64,000 bases of DNA from Lawsonibacter faecis. GTDB lineage: Bacteria; Bacillota; Clostridia; Oscillospirales; Oscillospiraceae. Under the pieces are notes generated by a model, which was not told the origin of the DNA, made no database searches, and saw only the letters and a list, made by a program, of their open reading frames with translations. Below are positions 25,063 through 34,247 of the stretch, one piece after another. How positions within the stretch are numbered: the stretch's first letter is position 1; each line of letters begins with the position of its first letter. Location: assembly GCF_014287675.1 (NCBI RefSeq), contig NZ_JACOPQ010000019.1:1-64000 (forward strand), in the 5' to 3' direction. The position numbers were made by a program, and so were the translations under genes.

Positions 25063-26045
25063 CAGCCGATGTCCCCCTTCCTCATGGCCTGGGAGAGCTC
25101 CTTGGCGTAGTAGGTGATGAGGATGTCCGCCCCCGCCCGGAAGATGGAAACCGCGCTCTCGCACATGACGCGGTACTCGTCGATGAGCCCCGCCGCCGCC
25201 GCAGCCTTGGTCATGGCGTACTCCCCGGAGACGGAGTAGGCGCACATGGGCAGATCAAAAGCGTCGGAGCACTCCCGGATGATGTCGAGGTAGCTGAGGG
25301 CGGGCTTCACCATGAGGATGTCCGCCCCCTCCTCCACGTCCAGGGCGCACTCCTTCACGGCCTCCTTGCGGTTGTGGGGGTCCATCTGGTAGCCCTTTCG
25401 GTCCCCGAAGGAGGGCGCGGAGCCCGCCGCCTCCCGGAAGGGGCCGTAAAACGCGCTGGCGTACTTGGCGGAGTAGGACATGATGGGGGTGTTCTGGTGG
25501 CCGTTCTTGTCCAGAACGGCCCGGATGGCCGCCACCCGGCCGTCCATCATGTCGGAGGGGGCCACCATGTCCGCCCCGGCCTCCACGTGGGAGAGGGCGG
25601 TCCTGCTCAGAAGCTCCAGGGTCTTGTCGTTGTCCACCTCGTGTCCGCACAGGGCCCCGCAGTGGCCGTGGTCGGTGTACTCGCACATACACACGTCGGT
25701 AATGACGTAGAAGTCGGGAAATTCCTTCTTGATGGCCCGGATGGCCTGCTGGACCACGCCCTTCCTGTCCCAGGCGGAGGAGCCGCTGGCGTCCTTCTTT
25801 GCCGGCAGGCCGAAGAGGATGCACCGGCCCACCCCGGCCTCCACGCACTCCCGCACCGCACCGCAGACGCTGTCCAGCCCGTAGTGGTACTGCCCCTCCA
25901 GCGCGTCGATGGCCCGCCTGCCCGTGAGCTGCTCGTCCACAAAGATGGGGTAAATGAGGCTGTCGGGGGACATCCGCGTCTCCCGCACCATATGCCGCAG
26001 GCTGTCGCACCCCCGCAGCCTGCGGGGCCGAATGGTCATATCCAT
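25062..26045 (-). CDS. hemB: Delta-aminolevulinic acid dehydratase (porphobilinogen synthase)
   Basis: 327 residues. It condenses two 5-aminolevulinate molecules to porphobilinogen (EC 4.2.1.24). Visible marks: the start RPRRLRGCDSLRHMVRET, the zinc-binding cysteine cluster DVCMCEYTDHGHCG, the Schiff-base lysines in APSDMMDGR..SYSAKYASAFYGPFR and MVKPALSYLDI. The Cys-rich form suggests a Zn-dependent enzyme. ATG 26045 is 5 nt after GGAGGAG; ATG 26048 is also possible. The cobA-hemD stop lies 17 nt upstream and hemL overlaps its stop. Confidence 0.96.
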   Translation of the reverse strand: MDMTIRPRRLRGCDSLRHMVRETRMSPDSLIYPIFVDEQLTGRRAIDALEGQYHYGLDSVCGAVRECVEAGVGRCILFGLPAKKDASGSSAWDRKGVVQQAIRAIKKEFPDFYVITDVCMCEYTDHGHCGALCGHEVDNDKTLELLSRTALSHVEAGADMVAPSDMMDGRVAAIRAVLDKNGHQNTPIMSYSAKYASAFYGPFREAAGSAPSFGDRKGYQMDPHNRKEAVKECALDVEEGADILMVKPALSYLDIIRECSDAFDLPMCAYSVSGEYAMTKAAAAAGLIDEYRVMCESAVSIFRAGADILITYYAKELSQAMRKGDIG

Positions 26046-26062
26046 CATAACTCCTCCAAATA

Positions 26063-27577
26063 TCATATCCCGGCGGGGCGGGGCGGGGCGCCAAGCCCCA
26101 TCACGGTCTCCACCAGCGCGTCCATGTCGGCCCTCTCCGCCACCACGGTGCGGATGCCGTGCTTTCCGGCCTCCCCGGCGGTCTGCACGCCGATGCACGC
26201 CCCGGTCACCCCGGAGAAATCAAAGTCCTCCCCCACGGAGGCGACGAACCCCTTCACGGTGGACGCGCTGGTAAAGGTCACCAGCAGGTCCTCTCCCCGC
26301 TCCAGCAGCTCCCGCAGCTCCCCCGACCGGGGATTCTCATAGACCGTCCGGTAGGTGTGGACGTCGTCATAGGGAATCTTACCCCCATCCAGCGCCGCAG
26401 TCAAGGCCGGGGAGCCCAGCTCAGCCCGGAGGATGAGCACCCTTCCCCGCGCCCGCTCCGCCAGCCCCGCGCCCAGATGCTCCGCGTCGTACACTTCGGG
26501 CACATAGTCCGCCCGCAGGCCGTGGGCCTTCAACTCCCCGGCGGTTCCGCCGCCGATGGCCGCCAGCTTTACGCTCCCCAGGGCCCGGGCGTCCTTACCC
26601 TGCCGGTCCAGCTCGTCCATCAGGGCGGACACCCCGGCGGGGCTGGTGAGGGCCAGCCACTCGTACGCTCCGATCCGCTCCATCGCCCGGGCCATGTCCG
26701 GACAGGGCACGATGGGCACGGTCTCGATGCAGGGGTACTCCACCACGTCGGCTCCCAGGTCCCGCAGCCGGCCGGCCAGGGTCCCCGCCCGCTCCCTGGG
26801 CCGGGTGACCACCACACGCCTGCCCTTCAGGGGCAGCCTGTCAAACCAGTCGAACCGCTCCCCCAGGGCGCACACGCTGCCGAAGACGCTGATGGCGGGC
26901 GCGCCCACCCGCTCGGCCGCCGCCTTCTCCGCCAGGGTGGCGGCGGTGGCGTCCACGCGCCGCTGCATGGGCGTGGTGCCCTGCTCCACAATGGACGCGG
27001 GGGTGTCCGGGTCCATACCGGCGGCCACCAGCCCCGCGCAGATGGCGCTCAGGCTCGTGACGCCCATGAGGAACACCAGGGTCCCCCCGGTGCGCACCAG
27101 GGCCTCGAAGTCGATGTCCAGGGGCTTTCCGTCACGGGCGTGGCCGGTGATGATGTGGAGCGAGGAGGTGAAGTCCCGGTGGGTCACCGGAATGCCGCCA
27201 TAGGCGGGCACGGCGATGGCCGAGGTCACGCCGGGCACCACCTCGAAGGGTACGCCGCGCTCCTCCAGCAGTTCCAGCTCCTCGCCGCCCCGGCCGAAGA
27301 GGAAGGGGTCGCCCCCCTTGAGGCGCACCACCCGCTTGCCCTCCAGGGCCTTGTCCAGCAGGATTTGGTTGATGCCCTCCTGGGGCACCGTGTGGCGGGC
27401 CGCCCGCTTGCCCACGTCGATTTTCTCAGCCCCTTCGGGCATGAGGGCCAGGATGGGCGCGCCCACCAGGGCGTCGTACACCACCACCTGGGCCTCCTCC
27501 AGAGCTCTGCGGCCCTTCAGGGTCAGCAGTCCCGGATCGCCCGGTCCCGCGCCCACCAAAATCACGCTGCCCACCAT
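26063..27577 (-). CDS. cobA-hemD: Fused uroporphyrinogen-III C-methyltransferase and uroporphyrinogen-III synthase
   Basis: 504 residues with two domains. Residues 1 to about 245 are the SAM-dependent methyltransferase (SUMT) that makes precorrin-2: VGAGPGDPGLLTLKG, RLKGGDPFLFGRGGEE, VPGVTSA and GIPVTHRD. Residues from about 250 are uroporphyrinogen-III synthase (HemD): VVVTRPRERAGTLAGRL, WLALTSPAGVSAL, and TFTSASTVKGF. The fusion channels hydroxymethylbilane to precorrin-2 together with HemC and is known in Clostridia. ATG 27577 (MVGSVILVGAG) follows AAAGGAG; the longer frame upstream has no such site. hemC ends 64 nt before it. Confidence 0.95.
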   Translation of the reverse strand: MVGSVILVGAGPGDPGLLTLKGRRALEEAQVVVYDALVGAPILALMPEGAEKIDVGKRAARHTVPQEGINQILLDKALEGKRVVRLKGGDPFLFGRGGEELELLEERGVPFEVVPGVTSAIAVPAYGGIPVTHRDFTSSLHIITGHARDGKPLDIDFEALVRTGGTLVFLMGVTSLSAICAGLVAAGMDPDTPASIVEQGTTPMQRRVDATAATLAEKAAAERVGAPAISVFGSVCALGERFDWFDRLPLKGRRVVVTRPRERAGTLAGRLRDLGADVVEYPCIETVPIVPCPDMARAMERIGAYEWLALTSPAGVSALMDELDRQGKDARALGSVKLAAIGGGTAGELKAHGLRADYVPEVYDAEHLGAGLAERARGRVLILRAELGSPALTAALDGGKIPYDDVHTYRTVYENPRSGELRELLERGEDLLVTFTSASTVKGFVASVGEDFDFSGVTGACIGVQTAGEAGKHGIRTVVAERADMDALVETVMGLGAPPRPAGI

Positions 27578-27641
27578 AGGCCCGTTCTCCTTTCCTGCCG
27601 CCATCCATTGCCGCGGCAGATCACTTTTCATCGATGCCGTT

Positions 27642-28502
27642 TCAGTTTTCACGCCTGACCTGTCCCGCCAGCTCCGCGCCCAGCCGCTCGGCCTCCGCCC
27701 TGGGGCCGGCCGCGCGCACCCGGCGGCCGCACTCGTCCATGCCGGTCAGCGTGAGAATTTCCCCCTCCACGGTGGCGAAGGCCGCCACCGGCGAGGAGCA
27801 CCCCCCGTCCAGCGCCCGGACGAAGGCCCGCTCCGCCAGGAGGCAGTCGGTGGCGTCGGCGTCCCGGAACCCGTCCAGCCAGGGGGTATCCGTCCCCGCC
27901 CGGGCCTGGACGGCCAGAATGCCCTGCCCCGCGGCGGGGAGCATCTCCTCCGGCGTAAAGCACCGGCTGATCCGCCCCTCCAGCCCCAGCCGCCTGAGTC
28001 CGGCGGCCGCCAGCACCAGGGCGGAGTACTGCCCCTCGTCCAGCTTTCGCAGCCGGGTCTGGACGTTGCCCCGCACCGGGGCCGACTCCACCCCGGGGAA
28101 AAGCCGCTTCAGCTGCAGCGCCCGCCGCCGGGACGCGCACCCGATGGGCCTTCCTGCGTCCAGCGCGTCAATCCCCGCGGGCAGCACCAGGGCGTCCCTG
28201 GGGTCTCCCCGCCGGGAGAAGGCCACCAGCGGCAGCCGCGGGTCGGTCTCCATGGGCAGGTCCTTGCAGCTATGTACCGTCAGATCCACCCGGCCCTCCA
28301 GCAGGGCGGCGTCCAGCTCCTTGACAAAGAGCCCCTTGCCCCCCACCTTGTCCAGGGTCCGGTCCAGAATCTTGTCCCCCGTGGTCTTCATGGTCACCAG
28401 CTCCAGCTCGATGGACGCATCCCAGGCCCGGATGGCCCCCATCACCGCCTCGGCCTGCCAGACCGCCAGGACGCTCTCCCGGCTTCCAACACGCAGCTTC
28501 AT
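27642..28502 (-). CDS. hemC: Hydroxymethylbilane synthase (porphobilinogen deaminase)
   Basis: 286 residues. It joins four porphobilinogen units into hydroxymethylbilane (EC 2.5.1.61). The start MKLRVGSRESVLAVWQAE, the region DKVGGKGLFVKELD, HSCKDLPME, RRGDPRDAL and the dipyrromethane cofactor loop with Cys in LDGGCSSPVAAF are all present. ATG 28502 has GGAGG 6 nt upstream. A 296-nt gap separates it from hemA-sirC, unlike the tight packing elsewhere, so an internal promoter is possible. Confidence 0.95.
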   Translation of the reverse strand: MKLRVGSRESVLAVWQAEAVMGAIRAWDASIELELVTMKTTGDKILDRTLDKVGGKGLFVKELDAALLEGRVDLTVHSCKDLPMETDPRLPLVAFSRRGDPRDALVLPAGIDALDAGRPIGCASRRRALQLKRLFPGVESAPVRGNVQTRLRKLDEGQYSALVLAAAGLRRLGLEGRISRCFTPEEMLPAAGQGILAVQARAGTDTPWLDGFRDADATDCLLAERAFVRALDGGCSSPVAAFATVEGEILTLTGMDECGRRVRAAGPRAEAERLGAELAGQVRREN

Positions 28503-28798
28503 ATAAACCTCCATGCTCCGCCGCATCAATCCGGGCCGAAAGCCCTCCGTGGGCGGAGGTGTTTCGGCAGACGCCGCGGCCGCCGCTTCAGCGGCGAGCG
28601 GCACGCCGATTTCTATGCCTTGTTTGATGTTTGATAAATGGCAGTCTGCCCGGCGGCGCGGGAGCTTTTCGTCTGGCAAGCCGTTTTTTCGCAGGAATCC
28701 TGACGGATTTCAGGGAAACACTGCGCCGTCCAGGCGGGAAAAGACCCGCCGATTGGGCGTGTTGACGTTTTCTAACAATATTTATGCCCCGCGTGGTC
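28503..28798. other. 296-nt gap inside the cobalamin/tetrapyrrole operon
   Basis: No RBS-led gene. It contains inverted repeats: CCGAAAGCCCTCCGTGGGCGG near 28540, GCCGCCGCTTCAGCGGCG near 28578, and GGCGGGAAAAGACCCGCC at 28733-28750. The stretch GTTTTCTAACAATATT (28767-28782) resembles GTTTTCTAAAAATATT at 7955-7970. I find no clear minus-strand promoter. Confidence 0.4.
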
Positions 28799-30241
28799 TC
28801 ACGCGAGCTCCTCCAGTGTTTTGCGGATGGCCTTTGCGGCCTCCGCCGTCCGCCTGTGCCCCACGCCGTCGGATACCACGCCAGCCACCAGACCATCCCC
28901 CAGGCACACCGCCGGAAAGAAGAAGGTGCACTCCTCCTGCGCGTCGGCCACGCTGACGGGGATGCCCAGGGCCCGGGCGTCATCCCCCACCTGCCGGTTG
29001 ACGGCCCGGTCATCGGTGGCGGCCACAGCCAGAAGGGCCCCGTTCAAATCGCCCTTCTCATAGGGCCGCGCCAGCCACCGCTCCGGCTCTCCCCGGCCCT
29101 TCCACACGGGCGCCACCACCGTGACCTCCGCGCCGAAGGACTGCAGCACGCTGATGCGGCGGCAGGCGATGGCGCCGCCGCCCACCATGACCACCTTCCT
29201 ACCCCGCAGGTCAATGAACAGCGGGAACCGGGGCGCCGCCTGCTCCCCGGCCGGGATGCGCTCTCTGTAGCCGGCCCACTGGCGCAGGCGGTCCATATGC
29301 TTTTCGATGATCTCGCCCACCCGGGCGGGGATCTCCGGGCGGTATCCCTCCCCCAGCTGGTCCACGTTGAAAAGCCGCACGCCCTCCAGCGCCCCGGCCT
29401 CGGGCTGGATATCCCGGGGAATGGCCAGGTCCACCAGCACCGCCGGGCGGCGCGCCAGCGCAGCGAATTCCTCCGCCGTCACGGTAAAGTGGGGGCTGGT
29501 GGTGGCCGAGACCAGCACCTGCGCCCGCTCCATGGCAGCGTAGCGCTCCTCATAGGGGGCGACGGCGCAGCCCCTGGGCACCACGGTCTCCCCGTGGTGG
29601 TAGGTCCGCAGGGTCACCGTCACGGCGCACCCCGCGTCCCGCAGAAGGCCGGCGGCCAGCCGTCCCATCTCGCCGTTGCCGATGACCAGGGCCGTCCTGC
29701 CCTCCAGGCGGCCCAGCTCCCGCTCCAGCACCTCCACGGCCCGCTGGGCCGCCGAGTGGGAGACCCCCGTGAGGCGCACGTTGGTCTTGACCTCCTTGGC
29801 CGCCGACACGGCGGTGCGGAAGAGGGTCTCCAGCACGCTGTCCGCCCCGCCGAACTCCCTCGCCGCGGCGATGGCGGTCTTCACCTGGGAGACGATCTGG
29901 TCCTCGCCCCAGATCTGGGACTTGAGCCCCGCCGCCACCTCGCAGAGGTGCCGGGCCGCGTCCTCCCCCCGCCGGGTGACGAAGGCGTGGGAGAAGGGCG
30001 CGTGCTCCTGCCCCGCCGCGGCGCAGAGCAGCGCCGCCGGGTCCGGCGCCTCCCCCTCCCCGCAGGAGAGGTAAATCTCCGTGCGGTTGCAGGTGGAGAT
30101 GAGCACGCACCCCAGCACCCCGGCGCGGGTCTCCCGGATATGCGCGGCCAGCTCTCCCGCCTGGCTTTTGGTAAAGGAGAGCCGCTCCCGCAGCTCAATG
30201 GGCGCCAGGGCGTAGTCCAGCCCGGCCATGGCGATGTTCAT
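28799..30241 (-). CDS. hemA: Fused glutamyl-tRNA reductase and precorrin-2 dehydrogenase (HemA-SirC type)
   Basis: 480 residues. The first part (to about 315) is glutamyl-tRNA reductase (EC 1.2.1.70): STCNRTEIY with nucleophile C51, GEDQIVSQVK, VIGNGEMGRLAAGLL for NADPH and LVDLAIPRDI. It lacks most of the C-terminal dimerisation domain. From about 325 a second dinucleotide fold begins, FIDLRGRKVVMVGGGAIACRR, followed by VVAPVW and LLAVAATDDRAVNRQV, as in SirC/Met8/CysG-N enzymes that oxidise precorrin-2 to sirohydrochlorin. One protein thus joins the first step of the pathway with the branch-point step. Such fusions occur in Clostridia. The SD AGGAGAGG is about 11 nt from ATG 30241. Confidence 0.93.
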   Translation of the reverse strand: MNIAMAGLDYALAPIELRERLSFTKSQAGELAAHIRETRAGVLGCVLISTCNRTEIYLSCGEGEAPDPAALLCAAAGQEHAPFSHAFVTRRGEDAARHLCEVAAGLKSQIWGEDQIVSQVKTAIAAAREFGGADSVLETLFRTAVSAAKEVKTNVRLTGVSHSAAQRAVEVLERELGRLEGRTALVIGNGEMGRLAAGLLRDAGCAVTVTLRTYHHGETVVPRGCAVAPYEERYAAMERAQVLVSATTSPHFTVTAEEFAALARRPAVLVDLAIPRDIQPEAGALEGVRLFNVDQLGEGYRPEIPARVGEIIEKHMDRLRQWAGYRERIPAGEQAAPRFPLFIDLRGRKVVMVGGGAIACRRISVLQSFGAEVTVVAPVWKGRGEPERWLARPYEKGDLNGALLAVAATDDRAVNRQVGDDARALGIPVSVADAQEECTFFFPAVCLGDGLVAGVVSDGVGHRRTAEAAKAIRKTLEELA

Positions 30242-30328
30242 ATGGCAATCAGCCTCTCCTGTATGTATCGTTCTCTCGGGTTCCGCATCCCATCCCGCCG
30301 GGGCTTTTCGGACATTCCCCCGCCGGTC

Positions 30329-31012
30329 TCATTCCTTTACGATGACCACGGAGAAGTACCCCTCCCCCGCCTCCAGCTCTTTCAGACTCTCATAGACCCG
30401 CTCGCCCTCCATGCCGCAGTTGGCCACCATGGCGGCCCCCTCCAGCAGCCCTCGGGCCTCCAGCTTGTCCCGCAGGGCGGGCAGGGCCCTGCCCGACTTC
30501 ATAAATACCTTATTGGAGGGGAAATCGATGCACTCCTCCACCCCCTCGTAGGACGCGGGGACGATGAGCAGCCGCTCGGCCCCCTCGCACAGGGAGGTGT
30601 TGAGCCTGGCGGCCACGGCGCAGAAGGAGGGCACGCCGGGAATCAGCTCTGCCCGGTAGCCCCGGGAGAGCACCTTCTTATGGACATAGATGTAGGTGGA
30701 GTAGACCGTGGGGTCCCCCAGGGTGATGAACGCCACATTCTTCCCCGCGTCCAGCAGGGCGCAGATGTCATCCGCAATCTTCCCGTAGCAGCCGTCCAGC
30801 AGCGCCTTGTCCCGCACCATGGGCGTGGGGCAGTAGAGAAGCTCCCTGTCCGCCGTCCACTCCCGCACGATGTTGAGGGCGGTCTTCTCGCCGCTCCCCT
30901 TGTCGGGGACGGCCACCACGTCGGCCTCCCGCAGGATGCGCGCGGCCTTCATGGTCACCAGCTCCGGGTCGCCGGGACCCACGCCCACACCGTACAGCAT
31001 TCCCTTTTTCAT
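30329..31012 (-). CDS. cbiL: Cobalt-precorrin-2 C20-methyltransferase
   Basis: 227 residues of the precorrin methyltransferase family. YGVGVGPGDPELVTMKAARIL, FITLGDPTVYSTYIYV, LIPGVPSFCAVAARL and the C-terminal SLKELEAGEGYFSVVIVKE are typical of CbiL/CobI, which adds the C20 methyl group using SAM. Its start overlaps the cbiK stop region; I prefer ATG 31012, 8 nt after GGGGAGG, over ATG 31018, which is too close. It follows the chelatase CbiK, whose product is its substrate. Confidence 0.93.
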   Translation of the reverse strand: MKKGMLYGVGVGPGDPELVTMKAARILREADVVAVPDKGSGEKTALNIVREWTADRELLYCPTPMVRDKALLDGCYGKIADDICALLDAGKNVAFITLGDPTVYSTYIYVHKKVLSRGYRAELIPGVPSFCAVAARLNTSLCEGAERLLIVPASYEGVEECIDFPSNKVFMKSGRALPALRDKLEARGLLEGAAMVANCGMEGERVYESLKELEAGEGYFSVVIVKE

Positions 31013-31014
31013 GC

Positions 31015-31806
31015 TCATTCCTCCCCGGCCGCCGCCAGCGCGTGGCCCACGAACATCTCCCGGACGCCCCGGTATTCCCCCAGCCCTTTTAGGTTACATA
31101 ACACTTCGTAGCCCAGACTCTCCAGGCGGCTTTTCCAGGAGTCCTCATCCGCTCCGGCCAGGTCGTTTTTCGCGTGGTCCCCCGCCACCACCATCAGGGG
31201 GCAGAGGACCGCCCGCTTCACCTCGGGCCGCTCCGCCATGCGCCGGAGCACCTGCTCCAGCGCCGGGTAGCCCTCCACGGTGCCGATGAGGACGTCCCTG
31301 CGCCCCAGGTCGTGAAAGACGTACTCCAGCTGGGCGTAGGACGGGTTGACATAATGTTCCGTACCGTGACCCATGAAGATCATTGCCGTATCCTCCCGCT
31401 CCTCCGGCAGCTCGGCCAGCACCGCCGCCGCCAGGGCGTGATAATCCTCCACGGTGGTGAGGAGGGGCGCGCCCACGCTCAACCGGGCGAACCGACTGCG
31501 GCAGGGCTCCGCCTGGGCGAGCAGCTTGTCGTACTCCTCGCCGTTAATGACGTGGGTGGGCTGAATCACCACGTCGGTACAGCCCTCCCGCAGGAGGTCC
31601 TCCAGGGCCTCGGCCGCACTGGGGATGTCCAGGCCGTCCCGCGCCTTCAGCTTCCGGCAGATCATGCCGCTGGTAAATGCCCGGCGGAAGGCCCGCTTCG
31701 GGAAGGCTGCCGCCAGCTCGGCCTCGATGGCCCCGATGGTCCGCGCCAGGGTGTCCGCGTGGCTGGTGCCGAAGGACACCGCCAGGATGGCCTTTTTCTC
31801 ATCCAT
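31015..31806 (-). CDS. cbiK: Anaerobic sirohydrochlorin cobaltochelatase
   Basis: 263 residues starting MDEKKAILAVSFGTSHADT, the hallmark of CbiK. It inserts Co2+ into sirohydrochlorin (EC 4.99.1.3). VIQPTHVINGEEYDKLL and FMGHGTEHYVNPSY carry the conserved metal-binding histidines. No signal peptide is present, so it is the cytoplasmic form. ATG 31806 has AAAGGAG 8 nt upstream. Presence of CbiK defines this as the early-cobalt (anaerobic) route. A 233-nt gap precedes it. Confidence 0.94.
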   Translation of the reverse strand: MDEKKAILAVSFGTSHADTLARTIGAIEAELAAAFPKRAFRRAFTSGMICRKLKARDGLDIPSAAEALEDLLREGCTDVVIQPTHVINGEEYDKLLAQAEPCRSRFARLSVGAPLLTTVEDYHALAAAVLAELPEEREDTAMIFMGHGTEHYVNPSYAQLEYVFHDLGRRDVLIGTVEGYPALEQVLRRMAERPEVKRAVLCPLMVVAGDHAKNDLAGADEDSWKSRLESLGYEVLCNLKGLGEYRGVREMFVGHALAAAGEE

Positions 31807-31867
31807 ACTCAAGCTCCTTTTATCAGGTTTCCCGGACATGCACAACGGGTTTAGCCGGCAGCGCAGC

Positions 31868-32036
31868 GCTGCCGCCGCTTCCCGCAGCGCTCAGTCAGAA
31901 TGTGGAATTCTTCGCCGGGGTACGCGCCGGCTCTGGATATCAGCTTTTGGGGCAGATGATAGCGCGCGGAATGCCGACGCTTTATGACATGGGCGCGGCG
32001 AGGCCCCTTTATGTTCATCTATCGCCCGGCGGCGGT
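31868..32036 (+). other. Possible decayed coding fragment in the gap between cbiC and cbiK
   Basis: The 31807-32039 gap is unusually long for this operon. On the plus strand one frame reads AALSQNVEFFAGVRAGSGYQ and then MIARGMPTLYDMGAARPLYV, which looks protein-like, with codons (ata, gga, gta, cta) rarer in the neighbours. I do not recognise the family. There is no start or RBS. A 17-bp palindrome GGCAGCGCAGCGCTGCC lies at about 31857-31873. Confidence 0.25.
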
Positions 32037-32039
32037 GCC

Positions 32040-32684
32040 CTATTCCCGCGCGTTCCCGGACGCGAGATAGATAAGCGCGTTGCAGATGGCCGCCGCCACA
32101 TTGCTGCCGCCCTTTCTGCCCCGGGCCACGATATGGGGCGCGGCGGTGGTGAGCAGCAACTCCTTGCTCTCCACCACATTCACAAACCCCACCGGCACGC
32201 CGATGACCAGCGCGGGGTCCGCCTTCCCCTCGTCCATCAGCTCGCAGAGGCGCACCAAGGCGGTGGGGGCGTTGCCGATGGCGAATATCACGCTTCCCTC
32301 CAGCGCCGCCGCCCGCTCCATGGAGACGGTGGCGCGCGTCTCTCCCCGGGCCTTGGCCTCGGCGGCCACGTCGGGGTCGGACATGAAGCAGACCGCCCTG
32401 CCGCCGAATTTCTCCAGCACCCGCTTATTGACCCCGGACCAGGCCATCTGGGTGTCGGTGACGATGGTGCAGCCGCCCTTGACAGCGGCGATTCCCCTCG
32501 CCACCGCCCCCTCTGAAAACACCAGATTGTCGGCGTAGTCAAAGTCGGCGCTGGTGTGAATCACCCTTTTCACCACCGGGAGCTGATCCGCGGGAAAGCT
32601 CCGCGCCCCCAGCTCGGCCCCGATGATCTCCATGCTCCGCGCCTCAATCTCCGCGGGCGCGACGCGCTGTAACGTAATCTTCAT
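32040..32684 (-). CDS. cbiC: Cobalt-precorrin-8 methylmutase
   Basis: 214 residues. CbiC moves the methyl group from C11 to C12 to give cobyrinate (EC 5.4.99.60). RVIHTSADFDYADNLVF holds the conserved catalytic His43; GGCTIVTDTQMAWSGVNK, AIGNAPTALVRLCEL and VIGVPVGFVNVVESKELL are family signatures. ATG 32684 has GGAG 7 nt upstream. It lies downstream of cobQ in the same run. Confidence 0.95.
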   Translation of the reverse strand: MKITLQRVAPAEIEARSMEIIGAELGARSFPADQLPVVKRVIHTSADFDYADNLVFSEGAVARGIAAVKGGCTIVTDTQMAWSGVNKRVLEKFGGRAVCFMSDPDVAAEAKARGETRATVSMERAAALEGSVIFAIGNAPTALVRLCELMDEGKADPALVIGVPVGFVNVVESKELLLTTAAPHIVARGRKGGSNVAAAICNALIYLASGNARE

Positions 32685-32723
32685 TGTACGCTCCAATCCC
32701 GGCCCGGAAGAAGCCGGCTCAGC

Positions 32724-34247
32724 TTAATTACTTTTCAGGTCTGATTCGCTTCCGTCCAGAATGCGGTAAACGGCCTCCATGTCCAGCGCGGCGCGCATCC
32801 CGTCGGCCAGCTTGTCGTACTGCAGTTCCTTGTAGGCCCTCCAGTCCACCGCCCCGGCGGAGCCGTCCAGGCCCTTGGCCTTGAGCAGGCAGTTGACCAG
32901 CGCGGCGGCGCACCCGGAGCGGTCGAAAATACCGTGGACATAGCAGCCCCAGACGTTCCCGCAGGCCAGCCCGTCGGTATGCCCCTCCCCCTCCAGGGTC
33001 TGAAAATCCACCAGCGGCGCGTTTCCGCCCAGGTCGGTGCGGCCCATATGGATCTCATACCCCTCGAAGGGGACTCCCTCCATGTCCGCGAACACCCCCG
33101 CCGGGGCCCGGAAGCGCCCGGTTACCCGGGTCCGGGTCTTCTCACCGAAGAACACGGTCTCATGGGGCAGCAGCCCCAGCCCGGCCAGGGCGCCGCCCCC
33201 CTCCACCCCCCCGGGGTCGGAGACGGTGCGGCCCAGCATCTGATACCCGCCGCAGATGCCCGCCACCGCGCCGCCTCTGGCGGCATGCTTCAGGATGGCA
33301 TTTTCCAGCCCGCTCTGGCGGAGCCAGCGCAGGTCGTCCATGGTGTTCTTGGTGCCGGGCAGGAGGATGAGGTCGGGATTGCCCAGCTCCTTGACGGAGC
33401 GGACGTAGCGGAGACTGACCTCCTCCATCCGCTCCAGGGGATTGAAATCCGTGAAGTTCGAGAGCCGCGGCAGGCGGATGACCGCGATATCCGCCAGGCC
33501 CACCCTGGCGCCGGGGCGGTACTCCAGCCGCTGGGACAGGGAGTCCTCGTCGTCCACGTCCACATCCAGCATGGGCACCACGCCCAGCACCGGCTTGCGG
33601 GCGATGTTCTCAAGCTGCGCCAGCCCGGGCCGGAGAATCTCCACGTCCCCCCGGAACTTGTTGATGATAAAGCCCTTGATGCGCGCCTGCTCGTCCGGCT
33701 CCAGCAGGGCCACCGTGCCGTAGAGGGCGGCGAAGACCCCGCCCCGGTCGATGTCCCCGGCCAGAAGCACCGGGGCGTTCGCCGCCTTGGCCATGCCCAT
33801 GTTGACAATGTCGTCTTTTCGCAGATTGATCTCCGCCGGGCTGCCCGCCCCCTCGATGACGATGATGTCGTGCTCCGCCGCCAGGGAGCGGTAGGCCTCC
33901 ATAACGTCGGGGAGCAGCCTGGCTTTGTAGGCGAAGTAGTCCGCCGCCTTCATGGTCCCTCTGGGCACGCCGTTCACGATGACCTGGCTCCCGGTGTCGT
34001 TGGTGGGCTTGAGGAGGATGGGGTTCATCCGCACGGAGGGCTCCACCCCCGCCGCCTCTGCCTGCATCACTTGGGCGCGGCCCATCTCCAGACCCTCGGC
34101 GGTAATGAAGGAGTTGAGGGCCATGTTCTGGGACTTGAAGGGGGCCACAGAGTAGCCGTCCTGCCTGAAGATGCGGCACAGCCCCGCCGCCAGCAGGCTC
34201 TTTCCCGCGTTGGAGGCCGTGCCCTGAATCATAATCGCCTTTGCCAT
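32724..34247 (-). CDS. cobQ: Cobyric acid synthase (adenosylcobyrinate amidotransferase)
   Basis: 507 residues (also called cbiP). It amidates four carboxyl groups of adenosylcobyrinic a,c-diamide using glutamine and ATP (EC 6.3.5.10). The N-terminal ATPase part shows [30 protein letters not shown] and [11 protein letters not shown]; the C-terminal glutamine amidotransferase domain has [10 protein letters not shown] with the nucleophile Cys and a late catalytic His in YVHGIFD. It starts directly after the cobD stop (TAG-ATG), with GAGGTG as SD. Confidence 0.96.
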   Translation of the reverse strand: MAKAIMIQGTASNAGKSLLAAGLCRIFRQDGYSVAPFKSQNMALNSFITAEGLEMGRAQVMQAEAAGVEPSVRMNPILLKPTNDTGSQVIVNGVPRGTMKAADYFAYKARLLPDVMEAYRSLAAEHDIIVIEGAGSPAEINLRKDDIVNMGMAKAANAPVLLAGDIDRGGVFAALYGTVALLEPDEQARIKGFIINKFRGDVEILRPGLAQLENIARKPVLGVVPMLDVDVDDEDSLSQRLEYRPGARVGLADIAVIRLPRLSNFTDFNPLERMEEVSLRYVRSVKELGNPDLILLPGTKNTMDDLRWLRQSGLENAILKHAARGGAVAGICGGYQMLGRTVSDPGGVEGGGALAGLGLLPHETVFFGEKTRTRVTGRFRAPAGVFADMEGVPFEGYEIHMGRTDLGGNAPLVDFQTLEGEGHTDGLACGNVWGCYVHGIFDRSGCAAALVNCLLKAKGLDGSAGAVDWRAYKELQYDKLADGMRAALDMEAVYRILDGSESDLKSN

